Assembly (NCBI GenBank): GCA_905372355.1
Contig: CAJPOT010000019.1
Location: 1-31,715, forward strand
DNA from: an uncultured Selenomonas sp.
GTDB taxonomy: Bacteria > Bacillota > Negativicutes > Selenomonadales > Selenomonadaceae
DNA: 31,715 nucleotides
Direction of reading: 5' to 3'
The translations under genes and the position numbers were made by a program. Within the stretch, counting starts at the first letter, position 1. Each line of letters begins with the position of its first letter. The notes under the pieces are model-generated. The model was not told where the DNA came from and did no database searches. It saw nothing but the letters and a program-made list of their open reading frames with translations. This document shows positions 10,562 to 17,757 of this stretch, piece by piece.

Positions 10562-10697
10562 TCCTACGTTGAGCCTTAGGGTGCAGAAGATGCATCATTC
10601 CCCTTATTATATAGAAATTCGTACGTTTTTGCAAAGCGGCTTTTCCATATCTCGGATTGCAGGGAAGAATCGACGAGGGGAATTGGGCAGTTAGGCG

Positions 10698-12365
10698 GTG
10701 TTTCGTATCAGCAGTCAAAAATCTACAGGCAAGAGCAAAGCGGAGAGTTTCCTCAAGGGAACTTTGATCTTGACGGTGGCAAGCTTCGTCGTGAAGGTCA
10801 TCGGTTCCTTGAATTGGATTTTCGTTTCGCGCATCTTGGGCGGCGAGGGCATCGGGCTTTATCAGATGGCTTTCCCGATTTATTTTTTCGCCATGAGCAT
10901 TTCGCAGGCGGGTGTGCCTGTCGCCATATCGATCATCACGGCGGAGCGCGTCGCCTTGAAGGACGTTTTCGGCGCACGGCGCGTATTCCGCATATCGATG
11001 ACCTTGATGGTTTTTACGGGGCTTTTGTTTTCCCTTTTGACGTACTTTGGCGCAGGCTGGCTCATCGAGTGGCAGTTCATTCGTGATCCGCGCGCCTATA
11101 TGGCAGTCGTGGCGCTCTCGCCGACGATTTTCTTCGTGACCTTGCTCGCAAGCTCGCGCGGCTATCTGCAAGGCTGGCAGCGCATGACGCCGACGGCGGT
11201 TTCGCAGATCGTCGAGCAGATCTTTCGCGTGCTCACGATGGTGCTCTTCGCGAGCCTTCTACTGCCGATGGGACTCGACTATGCGGCGGCGGGCGCGAGC
11301 CTCGGCGCGTTTGCCGGCGCTATCGGCGGACTTCTCGTGCTCGTCTACTATCATTGGAAGCTGGACAAGGACATCGAGCGTGAGTACGGCCCGAATCTTG
11401 CGCCGCCACAGGGGGAAGCGCCGGCGCCTCTCGGGGCGATCGTCCGACGCATCTTCTCACTCGCCCTGCCCGTGTCGGCGGCGAGCATCATGCTGCCGAT
11501 CGTGTCGAACCTCGACCTTCTGATCGTGCCGCAGCGTCTTGAGGTTGCGGGCTATACGGTGCCGCAGGCGACGGAGCTGTTCGGCTACCTCACGGGCATG
11601 GCGGTGCCGCTCGTCAACCTCGCGACAATCCTCACGGCGTCCTTGGCGGTGAGCATCGTGCCGGCGATTTCGGAGGCGCGAGCCTTGAAGGACATGCAGC
11701 GCGTCTACAATCAAACGGCGGCCGCCGTGCGCATATCGAACTTCGTTTGCTTCCCTGCATTCGTCGTCGTGTTCGTGCTCGCGACGCCGATCTCGACGCT
11801 CATTTACAATGCGCCGGGCGCGGGTCCCGCCGTGCTCGTCTCGTCGTTTTCCATCGTGCTCCTCGGCCTGCATCAGGTGTCGACGGCGGTTCTGCAAGGA
11901 CTCGGGCATCCGAAGATCCCGATGATCAACATGATTCTTGCCGCTGCCGTCAAGGTCGCCCTCAACTGGATTTTGACGGCGATCCCTTGGCTCGGCATCA
12001 TGGGCGCGGCTTGGGCGACGGCGGCGGATATGGGGGTTGCCGCTGTCATTAACCTTTACTTCATCTGGCGTTATATCGGCTATCGCATGGAGCTGCTGCA
12101 GCTCTTTAAGACGATGGCGGCGGCTGCCTTCATGGCGGGCGCTGTGTATCTCTTCTACAGCTTTGTCATGAGCACGCTCGCCGTCAATGCCGTGGCGACC
12201 TTCGGCTCGGTGTTCGTCGGCGTCATCGTCTACGTCGCGGCGCTGATTCTCGTGCGCGGACTGCTCGAAGAGGATATGGCGCGCATTCCGTTTATCGGCT
12301 CTTTGAGCATTCGTTTTTTGCGCCGCATTGGCATTTTCCGCAGCGTTGAGGGGGCGAAGGGATGA
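10698..12365 (+). CDS. SpoVB/YabM-like polysaccharide or lipid-linked precursor flippase (MOP superfamily)
   Basis: A 555-residue integral membrane protein with about fourteen hydrophobic segments, typical of the MOP/MVF exporter group that includes SpoVB, YabM, Amj-independent MurJ-like flippases and polysaccharide exporters. The N-terminal pattern FLKGTLILTVASFVVKVIG and the following SRILGGEGIGLYQM are characteristic of SpoVB-like members. It lies after mfd where B. subtilis has yabM, so orthology with yabM is favoured over sporulation-specific spoVB. The start is GTG 10698 after AGGCG, a modest ribosome site. The stop overlaps the next gene's start (ATGA), so the two are translationally coupled. 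The likely role is flipping an undecaprenyl-linked or lipid-linked precursor; the substrate is not visible. Confidence 0.9.
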   Translation: MFRISSQKSTGKSKAESFLKGTLILTVASFVVKVIGSLNWIFVSRILGGEGIGLYQMAFPIYFFAMSISQAGVPVAISIITAERVALKDVFGARRVFRISMTLMVFTGLLFSLLTYFGAGWLIEWQFIRDPRAYMAVVALSPTIFFVTLLASSRGYLQGWQRMTPTAVSQIVEQIFRVLTMVLFASLLLPMGLDYAAAGASLGAFAGAIGGLLVLVYYHWKLDKDIEREYGPNLAPPQGEAPAPLGAIVRRIFSLALPVSAASIMLPIVSNLDLLIVPQRLEVAGYTVPQATELFGYLTGMAVPLVNLATILTASLAVSIVPAISEARALKDMQRVYNQTAAAVRISNFVCFPAFVVVFVLATPISTLIYNAPGAGPAVLVSSFSIVLLGLHQVSTAVLQGLGHPKIPMINMILAAAVKVALNWILTAIPWLGIMGAAWATAADMGVAAVINLYFIWRYIGYRMELLQLFKTMAAAAFMAGAVYLFYSFVMSTLAVNAVATFGSVFVGVIVYVAALILVRGLLEEDMARIPFIGSLSIRFLRRIGIFRSVEGAKG

Positions 12366-13234
12366 GAAAGTTTCTGCTGGTCTATAATCCTGTCTCGGGC
12401 AATGCATCGTTCAAGCAGCGGCTCGATGAGATGATCTGGCGCTTCCAGACACTCGGCTGCATGCTTATCCTCTACCGCACGGATCGCGAACTTACGAATC
12501 TTGCGCTCTATGTGCGGGAATCTGAGGCCGAGGGTGTGCTTGTCGCGGGCGGTGACGGCACAGTGCATGAAGTCGTCAACGTGATCGTGCGTGAAAAACT
12601 TGCGGTTCCCCTCGCGATCATCGGCAGCGGCACGTCGAACGATTTTGCGACGTACCTCGGTCTTGCAGATGGCTTGGAAGCGTATATCGAGCGCATCCTC
12701 GCGCACAAGACGATGCGCGTTGATCTCGGGCGCATCGGGGAAGAATACTTTATCAACGTCGCGAGCGCCGGCGTCATGACAAATATCGCACATGAGGTCG
12801 ATGTGCGGCTGAAGAATACGCTGGGCAAGATGGCGTACTACCTGAAGGGCATCAGCGAACTGCCGAAGTTCCGTTCGGTGAAGTTTTCCATCGAGGCGGA
12901 TGGCGAGATGCGCGAGGAAGAGGGCTTCCTCTTCGTCATCGCCAACAGCGGTATCGTCGGCAGTTTCAATAACGTAGCGACGCATGCGAGCATCAATGAT
13001 GGTAAGTTTGATTTGCTGCTCGTGAAGAAGTGCAGTCTGCCGGAACTCGTCGCTCTGACGGCGGAGATTGTCTCGGGCAGGGGAATCTCAGAGAAGAATG
13101 TGCTGTATCTGCAGGCAAGTGAGTTTCGCATCGCGGCGGATGCGCCGCTTTTGAGTGATGTGGACGGCGAGCAGGGGCCGCCTCTTCCCATGCACGTCGA
13201 GGTTGTACCTAGTGCAATCGAGCTTTTCATCTGA
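12362..13234 (+). CDS. YegS/BmrU/DagK-family lipid kinase
   Basis: A 290-residue cytoplasmic kinase of the diacylglycerol kinase catalytic family. The nucleotide-binding motif GGDGTVHEVVN (around residues 63-73) and the GSGTSNDFA motif (about 89-97) are clear, and the N-terminal NPVSG is typical. Members phosphorylate diacylglycerol or related lipids; DgkB recycles the diacylglycerol left after lipoteichoic acid synthesis in Gram-positive cells. Which lipid is used here cannot be told. It begins within the flippase stop codon (4-base ATGA overlap), so it should be made with the flippase. This gene is not part of the usual mfd-yabM-yabN order, so it is an insertion in the locus. Confidence 0.92.
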   Translation: MRKFLLVYNPVSGNASFKQRLDEMIWRFQTLGCMLILYRTDRELTNLALYVRESEAEGVLVAGGDGTVHEVVNVIVREKLAVPLAIIGSGTSNDFATYLGLADGLEAYIERILAHKTMRVDLGRIGEEYFINVASAGVMTNIAHEVDVRLKNTLGKMAYYLKGISELPKFRSVKFSIEADGEMREEEGFLFVIANSGIVGSFNNVATHASINDGKFDLLLVKKCSLPELVALTAEIVSGRGISEKNVLYLQASEFRIAADAPLLSDVDGEQGPPLPMHVEVVPSAIELFI

Positions 13235-13305
13235 AGTTTGTGAAGCGTACATTCGCAACGTAAATTCGCAACACGGCAGCCACTCAAAAACTCTTTACGC
13301 TCCTA

Positions 13306-13334
13306 TTGACAAAACCTCAAGGGAATGGTATCAT
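13306..13334 (+). promoter_or_regulatory. Sigma-70-type promoter of the tRNA-Leu gene
   Basis: TTGACA at 13306-13311 and TATCAT at 13329-13334 are separated by 17 bases. The -35 is a perfect consensus. Transcription would start near 13341, about 16 bases before the mature tRNA. Confidence 0.8.
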
Positions 13335-13356
13335 TTCTTCTGTTGTTGCATCATGT

Positions 13357-13443
13357 GCCGAAGTGGCGGAATTGGCAGACGCACTTGACTCAAAATCAAG
13401 CGTAGTTACCTACGTGCCGGTTCGAGTCCGGCCTTCGGCACCA
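13357..13443 (+). tRNA. tRNA-Leu, anticodon CAA
   Basis: The acceptor stem GCCGAAG (13357-13363) pairs with CTTCGGC (13433-13439), followed by discriminator A and an encoded CCA. The anticodon stem CTTGA/TCAAG (13384-13388 and 13396-13400) encloses loop CTCAAAA with anticodon CAA at 13391-13393, reading UUG. A long variable arm (CGTAG...CTACG) marks a class II tRNA. The T arm carries GGTTCGAGTCC. The gene sits alone between its own promoter and a terminator-like hairpin. Confidence 0.97.
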
Positions 13444-13453
13444 TAGAGATTTT

Positions 13454-13490
13454 AAGGCTTCTGGGTATTTCGCTTAGAAGTCTTTTTCTA
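13454..13490 (+). terminator. Terminator of the tRNA-Leu gene
   Basis: AAGGCTTCT at 13454-13462 pairs with AGAAGTCTT at 13476-13484 (9 bp with one G-T pair), loop of 13 bases, followed by a T-rich stretch (TTTTTCTATTTT from 13483). Confidence 0.7.
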
Positions 13491-13519
13491 TTTTATGGTA
13501 TGAGAGGAGGCAGGCATAT

Positions 13520-14215
13520 ATGAAAGACGTAGGAAGCATTACGGTCGTGGGACTTGGCCCCGGACGCTTCGGGCTTATCACGCTCGAAAGCATGGAGGCG
13601 GTGACGAGCGGGCGAAGCCTTCTCCTGCGCACGGCAGTTCATCCATCCGTGGCGGAACTTAAGAGGCGCGGCGTTCCTTTCATGAGCTACGATTCCTGGT
13701 ATGAAAAGGCGCAAAGCTTCGAGGCGCTCTACCATGCGATTGCGGAAGATCTCACTGCAAGGGCGCGTGCAGGCGAGGAGATCGTCTATGCCGTACCCGG
13801 CAGTCCCTTTGTGGCGGAACGAACAGTTCTCTTTTTGCGTGATTTGTGCGCGAAGGAAGGATTGGAGCTTTCTATTCTGCCGGGCATGAGCTTCGTTGAG
13901 ACGCTCTACGGCAGTCTCGGCATCGATCCCGTCGAGGGTCTTATGATCCTCGATGCATCGGATGCGGAGAGCATGCCCTTCCGTTTTCCGACAGGTGTGC
14001 TCTTCACGCAGGTCTACAGCCGTGAGATTGCTTCTGAGTTGAAACTCGCCTTGATGGAGCGAATGAATGACGAGAAGGAAGTCATCTATCTGCACAATAT
14101 TGCGCTGCCCGATGAATCCGTGCGCCCGATGCCGCTCTATGAAATCGATCGACAGACGGATACGGATCATCTGACGAGTCTTTTCATTCCTCACGGTAGC
14201 TTCCAGGATGATTAA
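13520..14215 (+). CDS. YabN-like tetrapyrrole-methylase-fold protein lacking the MazG domain
   Basis: A 231-residue protein with the SAM-dependent tetrapyrrole (corrin/porphyrin) methylase fold. VVGLGPG (about residues 9-15), the YAVPGSPFVAE stretch (about 91-101) and LPGMSFVE (about 117-124) are the family's conserved glycine loops. In Bacillus and many clostridia the protein at this position, YabN, continues into a MazG nucleotide pyrophosphohydrolase domain for about 490 residues in total. Here it stops after the methylase part, and the following 120 bases do not encode MazG. AGGAGG at 13505-13510 precedes ATG 13520 at nine bases. The substrate is unknown in this family; a true cobalamin enzyme is less likely because no cob genes are near. 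A terminator-like hairpin follows. Confidence 0.85.
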   Translation: MKDVGSITVVGLGPGRFGLITLESMEAVTSGRSLLLRTAVHPSVAELKRRGVPFMSYDSWYEKAQSFEALYHAIAEDLTARARAGEEIVYAVPGSPFVAERTVLFLRDLCAKEGLELSILPGMSFVETLYGSLGIDPVEGLMILDASDAESMPFRFPTGVLFTQVYSREIASELKLALMERMNDEKEVIYLHNIALPDESVRPMPLYEIDRQTDTDHLTSLFIPHGSFQDD

Positions 14216-14250
14216 AAAAGCCTACGGAAGGCGGTTTTTCAAGTTTTTTT
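14214..14250 (+). terminator. Probable terminator after the YabN-like gene
   Basis: GCCT at 14220-14223 pairs with AGGC at 14229-14232; flanking A and T runs can extend the stem across a GG bulge. TTTTT at 14235-14239 and a second T run at 14244-14250 follow. The core stem is short, so strength is uncertain. Confidence 0.5.
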
Positions 14251-14335
14251 ACACTTTTTTCGTTGTGAGAAAGAGGATTCTAGGCAACTACAGCGAATAA
14301 AAGTAGCGTAACAAATTCAAAAGGAGGCTACAAAC

Positions 14336-14614
14336 GTGAACAAAACGGAATTAGTGGCTAATGTAGCGGAAAAAGCAGGGCTGTCGAAGAAGGATGCCGA
14401 AAAGGCTCTGAGCGCAGTCATCGAGAGCGTTGAAGAGGCTCTTGTCGAGGGCGACAAGGTTCAGCTCATCGGTTTCGGTACGTTCGAGGTCAAGGATCGC
14501 GCTGCCCGTACCGGCCGCAATCCGCAGACGGGCAAGGAAATCAAGATTGCCGCTTCGAGGAATCCTGTTTTCAAGGCTGGCAAGGCATTGAAGGATGCTG
14601 TCAACAACAAGTGA
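14336..14614 (+). CDS. hup: HU-family histone-like DNA-binding protein
   Basis: A 92-residue nucleoid protein. It starts MNKTELV, has the helical dimer core (about 1-40), and the DNA-binding arm with the family signature [21 protein letters not shown] (about 46-66), ending in the C-terminal helix. The dimer bends DNA without sequence preference. The start is GTG 14336 with a strong AAGGAGG at 14321-14327. It is flanked by terminators on both sides, so it is probably expressed alone at high level; the 85 bases upstream are AT-rich but I cannot assign a clear promoter. In several clostridia HU also sits between yabN/mazG and yabO, so its position looks ancestral. Confidence 0.97.
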   Translation: MNKTELVANVAEKAGLSKKDAEKALSAVIESVEEALVEGDKVQLIGFGTFEVKDRAARTGRNPQTGKEIKIAASRNPVFKAGKALKDAVNNK

Positions 14615-14632
14615 GCACGGTGGCTCTCCGAG

Positions 14633-14658
14633 GGCTGGGTTTTTACCCAGCCTTTTTT
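14633..14658 (+). terminator. Rho-independent terminator of the HU gene
   Basis: GGCTGGGT at 14633-14640 pairs perfectly with ACCCAGCC at 14645-14652 around a TTTT loop, followed by six Ts. This is the clearest terminator in the window. Confidence 0.92.
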
Positions 14659-14692
14659 CGTAGCATTTTGCAGTTTTCGAGAGGTGGTTCGC

Positions 14693-15445
14693 ATGAATCG
14701 CGTTGTTCTTCTTACGGGCGGCACGTCGGGCATCGGCCTTGCGGCGGCGCGTCTTTTCCTGCAGGCGGGCAGCACGGTCGCTCTGGCGGGGCGCTCGGCG
14801 ACGCGCGGCGAGGCGGCGCTCGCTTCGTTAGGTGAATTGGCGCTCGATGGGCGCGCCGCGTTCTTCGCCGCCGACCTGCGCCGCGCCGATGAGGCGAGGC
14901 GGCTCGTGGGTGCGGTGTGCGAACGCTTTTCGCGACTCGATGTTCTCGTGAATTCGGCAGGGATCTATTTGGAACGCGCGTTGGAAGAATTGACAGAAGA
15001 GGAATTCGAGGACGTCATGGACACGAACGTCAAGGGCACCTTTTTCACAACACAGGCGGCACTTGCGCCCTTGAAGGAGAGTCGCGGCAGCATTGTCAAT
15101 CTTTCGTCTGACGCGGGGATTCACGGCAATTTCCTGTGCACGGCCTACTGCGCATCGAAGGGCGCCGTGACGCTCTTCACAAAATCTCTGGCCTTGGAAC
15201 TCGCGCCTTTCGGCGTGCGCGTGAACTGCGTGTGCCCTGGAGATGTTGCGACACCGATGACGGAGGCGCAGCTGCAGGATGCTCCTGACCGTGAAGAGGC
15301 TCTGCGGCAGATGTCGGGCGTCTATCCGCTCGGTCGTATCGCGCGGGCGGAAGAAGTCGCCGATATTATTTTTTTTCTGACCTCCGATGCCGCTTCCTTC
15401 GTGACGGGCGCGGCGTGGAGCGTGGACGGCGGCCTTACGGCTTGA
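14693..15445 (+). CDS. Short-chain dehydrogenase/reductase (SDR, FabG-like)
   Basis: A 250-residue NAD(P)-dependent oxidoreductase with a Rossmann fold. The cofactor loop TGGTSGIG is at about residues 8-15, the NSAG motif near 84-87, the catalytic Ser lies in the NLSSDAG stretch, and the YxxxK pair is in AYCASK. PG near PGDVATPM is also typical. The substrate cannot be inferred; FabG is possible, but there are no fatty acid genes nearby. ATG 14693 is favoured over GTG 14684 because that GTG lies inside the ribosome site GAGGTGG (14681-14687). The gene starts only 34 bases after the HU terminator, so it may rely on read-through or on a promoter I cannot see. Confidence 0.9.
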   Translation: MNRVVLLTGGTSGIGLAAARLFLQAGSTVALAGRSATRGEAALASLGELALDGRAAFFAADLRRADEARRLVGAVCERFSRLDVLVNSAGIYLERALEELTEEEFEDVMDTNVKGTFFTTQAALAPLKESRGSIVNLSSDAGIHGNFLCTAYCASKGAVTLFTKSLALELAPFGVRVNCVCPGDVATPMTEAQLQDAPDREEALRQMSGVYPLGRIARAEEVADIIFFLTSDAASFVTGAAWSVDGGLTA

Positions 15446-15475
15446 GGAGGCAGGCGGCAGCGAACGTCTGTTTCG

Positions 15476-15504
15476 TTGTATCTGCTCCTTGCTTGTGCTA
15501 AAAT
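15476..15504 (+). promoter_or_regulatory. Extended -10 promoter before the glycosyltransferase gene
   Basis: TTGTAT at 15476-15481 and TAAAAT at 15499-15504 are 17 bases apart, with an extended -10 TGC at 15496-15498. The layout is the same as the ftsH promoter at 20382-20410. Transcription would start near 15511. Confidence 0.65.
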
Positions 15505-15567
15505 AGAGGGCATAACAAAGGAGAATTGTTTGACTATTTCATTTTCAAGAGTGAAGGAAGGTCGGTT

Positions 15568-16698
15568 ATGGCGGCTCGCAGCTATCTGATCGTAGCGGCG
15601 TCGATCGGCTCTGGACACATGAAGGCGGCGGAAGCCTTGGCAGCGGCTCTTTTGCGGGCGGAGCCGGAGGCGCATGTGGCGGTCGTCGACTTCACGAGGC
15701 GCGATACGGCATGGGTCACTTGGTTCATGAAGGCGGCCTATCTGAAGATGCTGCACTTCATGCCGAACCTTTACCAGCTACTCTATCGTTTCACGGGGCA
15801 CAGGCAGGGCGCTTCGCCCGTGCAGAAGCTCATCGCTTCCTTGACGAAGCGCAACATGCGCAGACTTGTGCGTCTCCATGCAGCGGACACGGTGATCTGC
15901 ACGCATCCTTTTCCCGAGGGTGCGGCGTCGTGTCTCAAGAAGAGTGGTGAGGAAGATTTCTTTTTTGCCACGGTTCTTACGGACTACAGCGTGCATCGCA
16001 TGTGGTTCTATCCGGGTGTCGACGCCTTCTTTGTCGCGACGGAGAGGATGCGGCGCAGCCTCGTCAAGGAAGGCTGTGCAGCGACGGCGGTTCATGCGAC
16101 GGGCATTCCGATTCTGCCGCTGTCCCCAGCAGATTTTGACCGTGCGGCGATTTGCGAAAGGCTGGGACTCAGCGAGTCGCTTCCTACAATCCTCGTCATG
16201 GGCGGCGGGCTTGGACTCGGCGATGTGGCTCAGTCTCTTGAAAAGCTTGAGGATGTCGCAGAAAAGCTGCAGATCCTCGTTGTTGCAGGGAAGAACGAGC
16301 GCCTTCTTGCTTGGGTCAAAGCACACGCCGTGCGCTCGCACCATGCGGTTCGCGCCTGGGGGTACACCAATGCGGTGCCTGATCTGATGGCGGTTGCAGC
16401 GCTTCTCATATCGAAGCCTGGCGCATTGACCATCAGCGAGGCGTGGGCGATGGGCGTGCCGCTGATCCTGCATGAGCCGATTCCAGGGCCGGAGCTTGAG
16501 AATGCGATGATTGCAAGCGAGCGCGGTACGGCGGTTTGGCTCGGCAAGGGCGAGAATCTGGCGGCTCTCGTCATGGGGCTGCTGGGGGACGCGTCGCGTC
16601 TCGCCTCCATGCGCGAGGCGGCGCTTCTCGCAAGCCGCCCCGCAGCGGCGCAGGAGATCGCACAGTTTCTGCAGATGGCAGGCGCAAGCGTCGGTTGA
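15568..16698 (+). CDS. MGDG-synthase-like glycosyltransferase (GT28 group)
   Basis: A 376-residue protein similar to MGDG synthase, UgtP and MurG-type glycosyltransferases. The N-terminal loop SIGSGHMKAAEAL (about residues 11-23) is the family's GxGHxxAA acceptor-binding motif, and the C-terminal GT28 domain carries GGGLGLGD (about 212-219) and a SKPGALTISEA sugar-nucleotide loop. Such enzymes usually add glucose or galactose to diacylglycerol at the inner membrane face. ATG 15568 has GGAAGG at 15556-15561 and starts just before the conserved fold. An upstream in-frame TTG at 15526 would add 14 unconserved residues and lies only two bases from the strong AAAGGAG at 15517-15523. Together with the upstream lipid kinase it suggests glycolipid metabolism, but lipid specificity is inferred. 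Confidence 0.88.
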   Translation: MAARSYLIVAASIGSGHMKAAEALAAALLRAEPEAHVAVVDFTRRDTAWVTWFMKAAYLKMLHFMPNLYQLLYRFTGHRQGASPVQKLIASLTKRNMRRLVRLHAADTVICTHPFPEGAASCLKKSGEEDFFFATVLTDYSVHRMWFYPGVDAFFVATERMRRSLVKEGCAATAVHATGIPILPLSPADFDRAAICERLGLSESLPTILVMGGGLGLGDVAQSLEKLEDVAEKLQILVVAGKNERLLAWVKAHAVRSHHAVRAWGYTNAVPDLMAVAALLISKPGALTISEAWAMGVPLILHEPIPGPELENAMIASERGTAVWLGKGENLAALVMGLLGDASRLASMREAALLASRPAAAQEIAQFLQMAGASVG

Positions 16699-16737
16699 CG
16701 AATATGGTTTTTACGATTTCGGGCGAGGGTGGTTTTT

Positions 16738-17184
16738 GTGGCAGTATCGAAATTGGAAAAGGACGCGAACGGCGCGTTTCTCTGTCCGCAGTGCGGCAGG
16801 CCACTTCGCACGGTTGAGGGCGGCACGGTCATGATTCGGGGCGGCAAGGCGGATTTGGAAAGTGTGAAGCCGCGCTACGAATGCGACAACTGCAGAGTGT
16901 TTTACCGCGAGCTTCTGAATTCGGGTTATTACGATGTGTTTGACATGCCGAAAATCAAGGCAGTCGGCGATCTCACGCCGACGATTCTGCGCGCTGACGC
17001 CGAGGGACACGCGCCGTGCCCTCGCTGCGGCGGGCAGCTCGACCTCGTCGAATGGCAGCCCGTTCATCTCGTGGACGGCAAGGCGGATATGGAAAACGTC
17101 TCGCCGCACTTTCGCTGTGCGAGCTGCGATTCCATATTTCGTCGCATAGCGACGACAGAATATTTCCAGTGGGCGGAGAAGTAG
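16738..17184 (+). CDS. Hypothetical protein with two tandem zinc-ribbon-like repeats
   Basis: A 148-residue protein I cannot assign to a named family. It holds two copies of one module. Copy 1 has CxxC at 16/19 and 49/52; copy 2 has CxxC at 94/97 and 127/130. The spacing between the inner cysteines is 30 in both, and the intervening segments share a GKAD[LM]E[SN]VxP motif and a following xFRR/xFYR. Each copy probably binds one zinc ion. No signal peptide or membrane segment is present. The start is GTG 16738 with GAGGGTGG at 16725-16732 five bases away; an earlier in-frame GTG at 16729 lies within that site. It lies 39 bases after the glycosyltransferase stop and 79 bases before divIC, so all three could be one transcript. 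Function is unknown. Confidence 0.8.
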   Translation: MAVSKLEKDANGAFLCPQCGRPLRTVEGGTVMIRGGKADLESVKPRYECDNCRVFYRELLNSGYYDVFDMPKIKAVGDLTPTILRADAEGHAPCPRCGGQLDLVEWQPVHLVDGKADMENVSPHFRCASCDSIFRRIATTEYFQWAEK

Positions 17185-17263
17185 CCGTCCCGATCGCAGA
17201 AAGAAGATGCTCCGTGCAGCTGTACGGGCAGGAGAAGCGCATCGATGTGCACGGAAGGTCGTG

Positions 17264-17560
17264 ATGGAGATGGTAACGGAAAGCAAGCGCAGGGGACACC
17301 GACTCGACTGGTTCGTCGTCGTCATCCTTTGCGTGCTCGGGTACTTCTCCTACACGATGATCGATCAGCAGATTCACCTGAACGAGCTTGACCGCGACTG
17401 CGCGGCGGCGCAGCAACGTCTGGAAACAGCGCAGCGGGAGAACGCAGAGCTTAAGGACCTCAAGGCAAAGCTCGACGATCCCGTTTACATCGAGAAGACG
17501 GCACGCGAAGAGCTAGGCATGACGCACGAGGGCGAGCTGCCGTATATCGCGAAGAAGTGA
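17264..17560 (+). CDS. divIC: Septum formation initiator DivIC (FtsB/DivIC family)
   Basis: A 98-residue bitopic membrane protein of the division machinery that pairs with FtsL and DivIB/FtsQ. A short cytoplasmic N-terminus is followed by a membrane segment (about 15-34, starting DWFVVVIL), an extracytoplasmic coiled coil (about 38-70), and the conserved C-terminal AREELGMTHEGELPY motif seen in DivIC. ATG 17264 has GGAAGG at 17253-17258; reading further upstream adds residues that do not look like DivIC. Its place before yabR and tilS is the standard Firmicute order. A strong terminator follows at once, so this is the last gene of its unit. Confidence 0.92.
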   Translation: MEMVTESKRRGHRLDWFVVVILCVLGYFSYTMIDQQIHLNELDRDCAAAQQRLETAQRENAELKDLKAKLDDPVYIEKTAREELGMTHEGELPYIAKK

Positions 17561-17563
17561 GAA

Positions 17564-17614
17564 GAGGCTGCCGCATGAGTCGATGAGACGCATGCAGCGG
17601 TCTCTTTTTGTTTT
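17564..17614 (+). terminator. Terminator after divIC
   Basis: A 14-base arm at 17564-17577 pairs with 17591-17604 at 13 of 14 positions, including two G-T pairs, with a 13-base loop and TTTTT at 17605-17609. Confidence 0.85.
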
Positions 17615-17636
17615 CTCATTTCACGCGCGGATTTTC

Positions 17637-17666
17637 TTGACAGCGCAAAAGGCGCAAGAGTATAAT
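17637..17666 (+). promoter_or_regulatory. Near-consensus sigma-70-type promoter of yabR
   Basis: TTGACA at 17637-17642 and TATAAT at 17661-17666, both perfect consensus hexamers, 18 bases apart. Transcription would start near 17673, giving yabR an 85-base leader. Confidence 0.85.
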
Positions 17667-17679
17667 AAGAAAGCACGCT

Positions 17680-17734
17680 CAGCGCGGGAGAAGACGCTGG
17701 GATGGTGGGTGCTGACGCAGTCGGCGATTCCCAC
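17680..17734 (+). promoter_or_regulatory. Two stem-loops in the yabR leader
   Basis: CAGCG at 17680-17684 pairs with CGCTG at 17695-17699. A longer hairpin follows: GTGGG at 17705-17709 with CCCAC at 17730-17734 outside, and GCTGAC at 17711-17716 with GTCGGC at 17720-17725 inside, loop GCA. It ends ten bases before the ribosome site. There is no T run, so it is not a terminator. It could stabilise the mRNA or bind a protein, perhaps the S1 product itself; this is inference. Confidence 0.45.
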
Positions 17735-17757
17735 AGTATAATTAAGGAGGAAATAAT

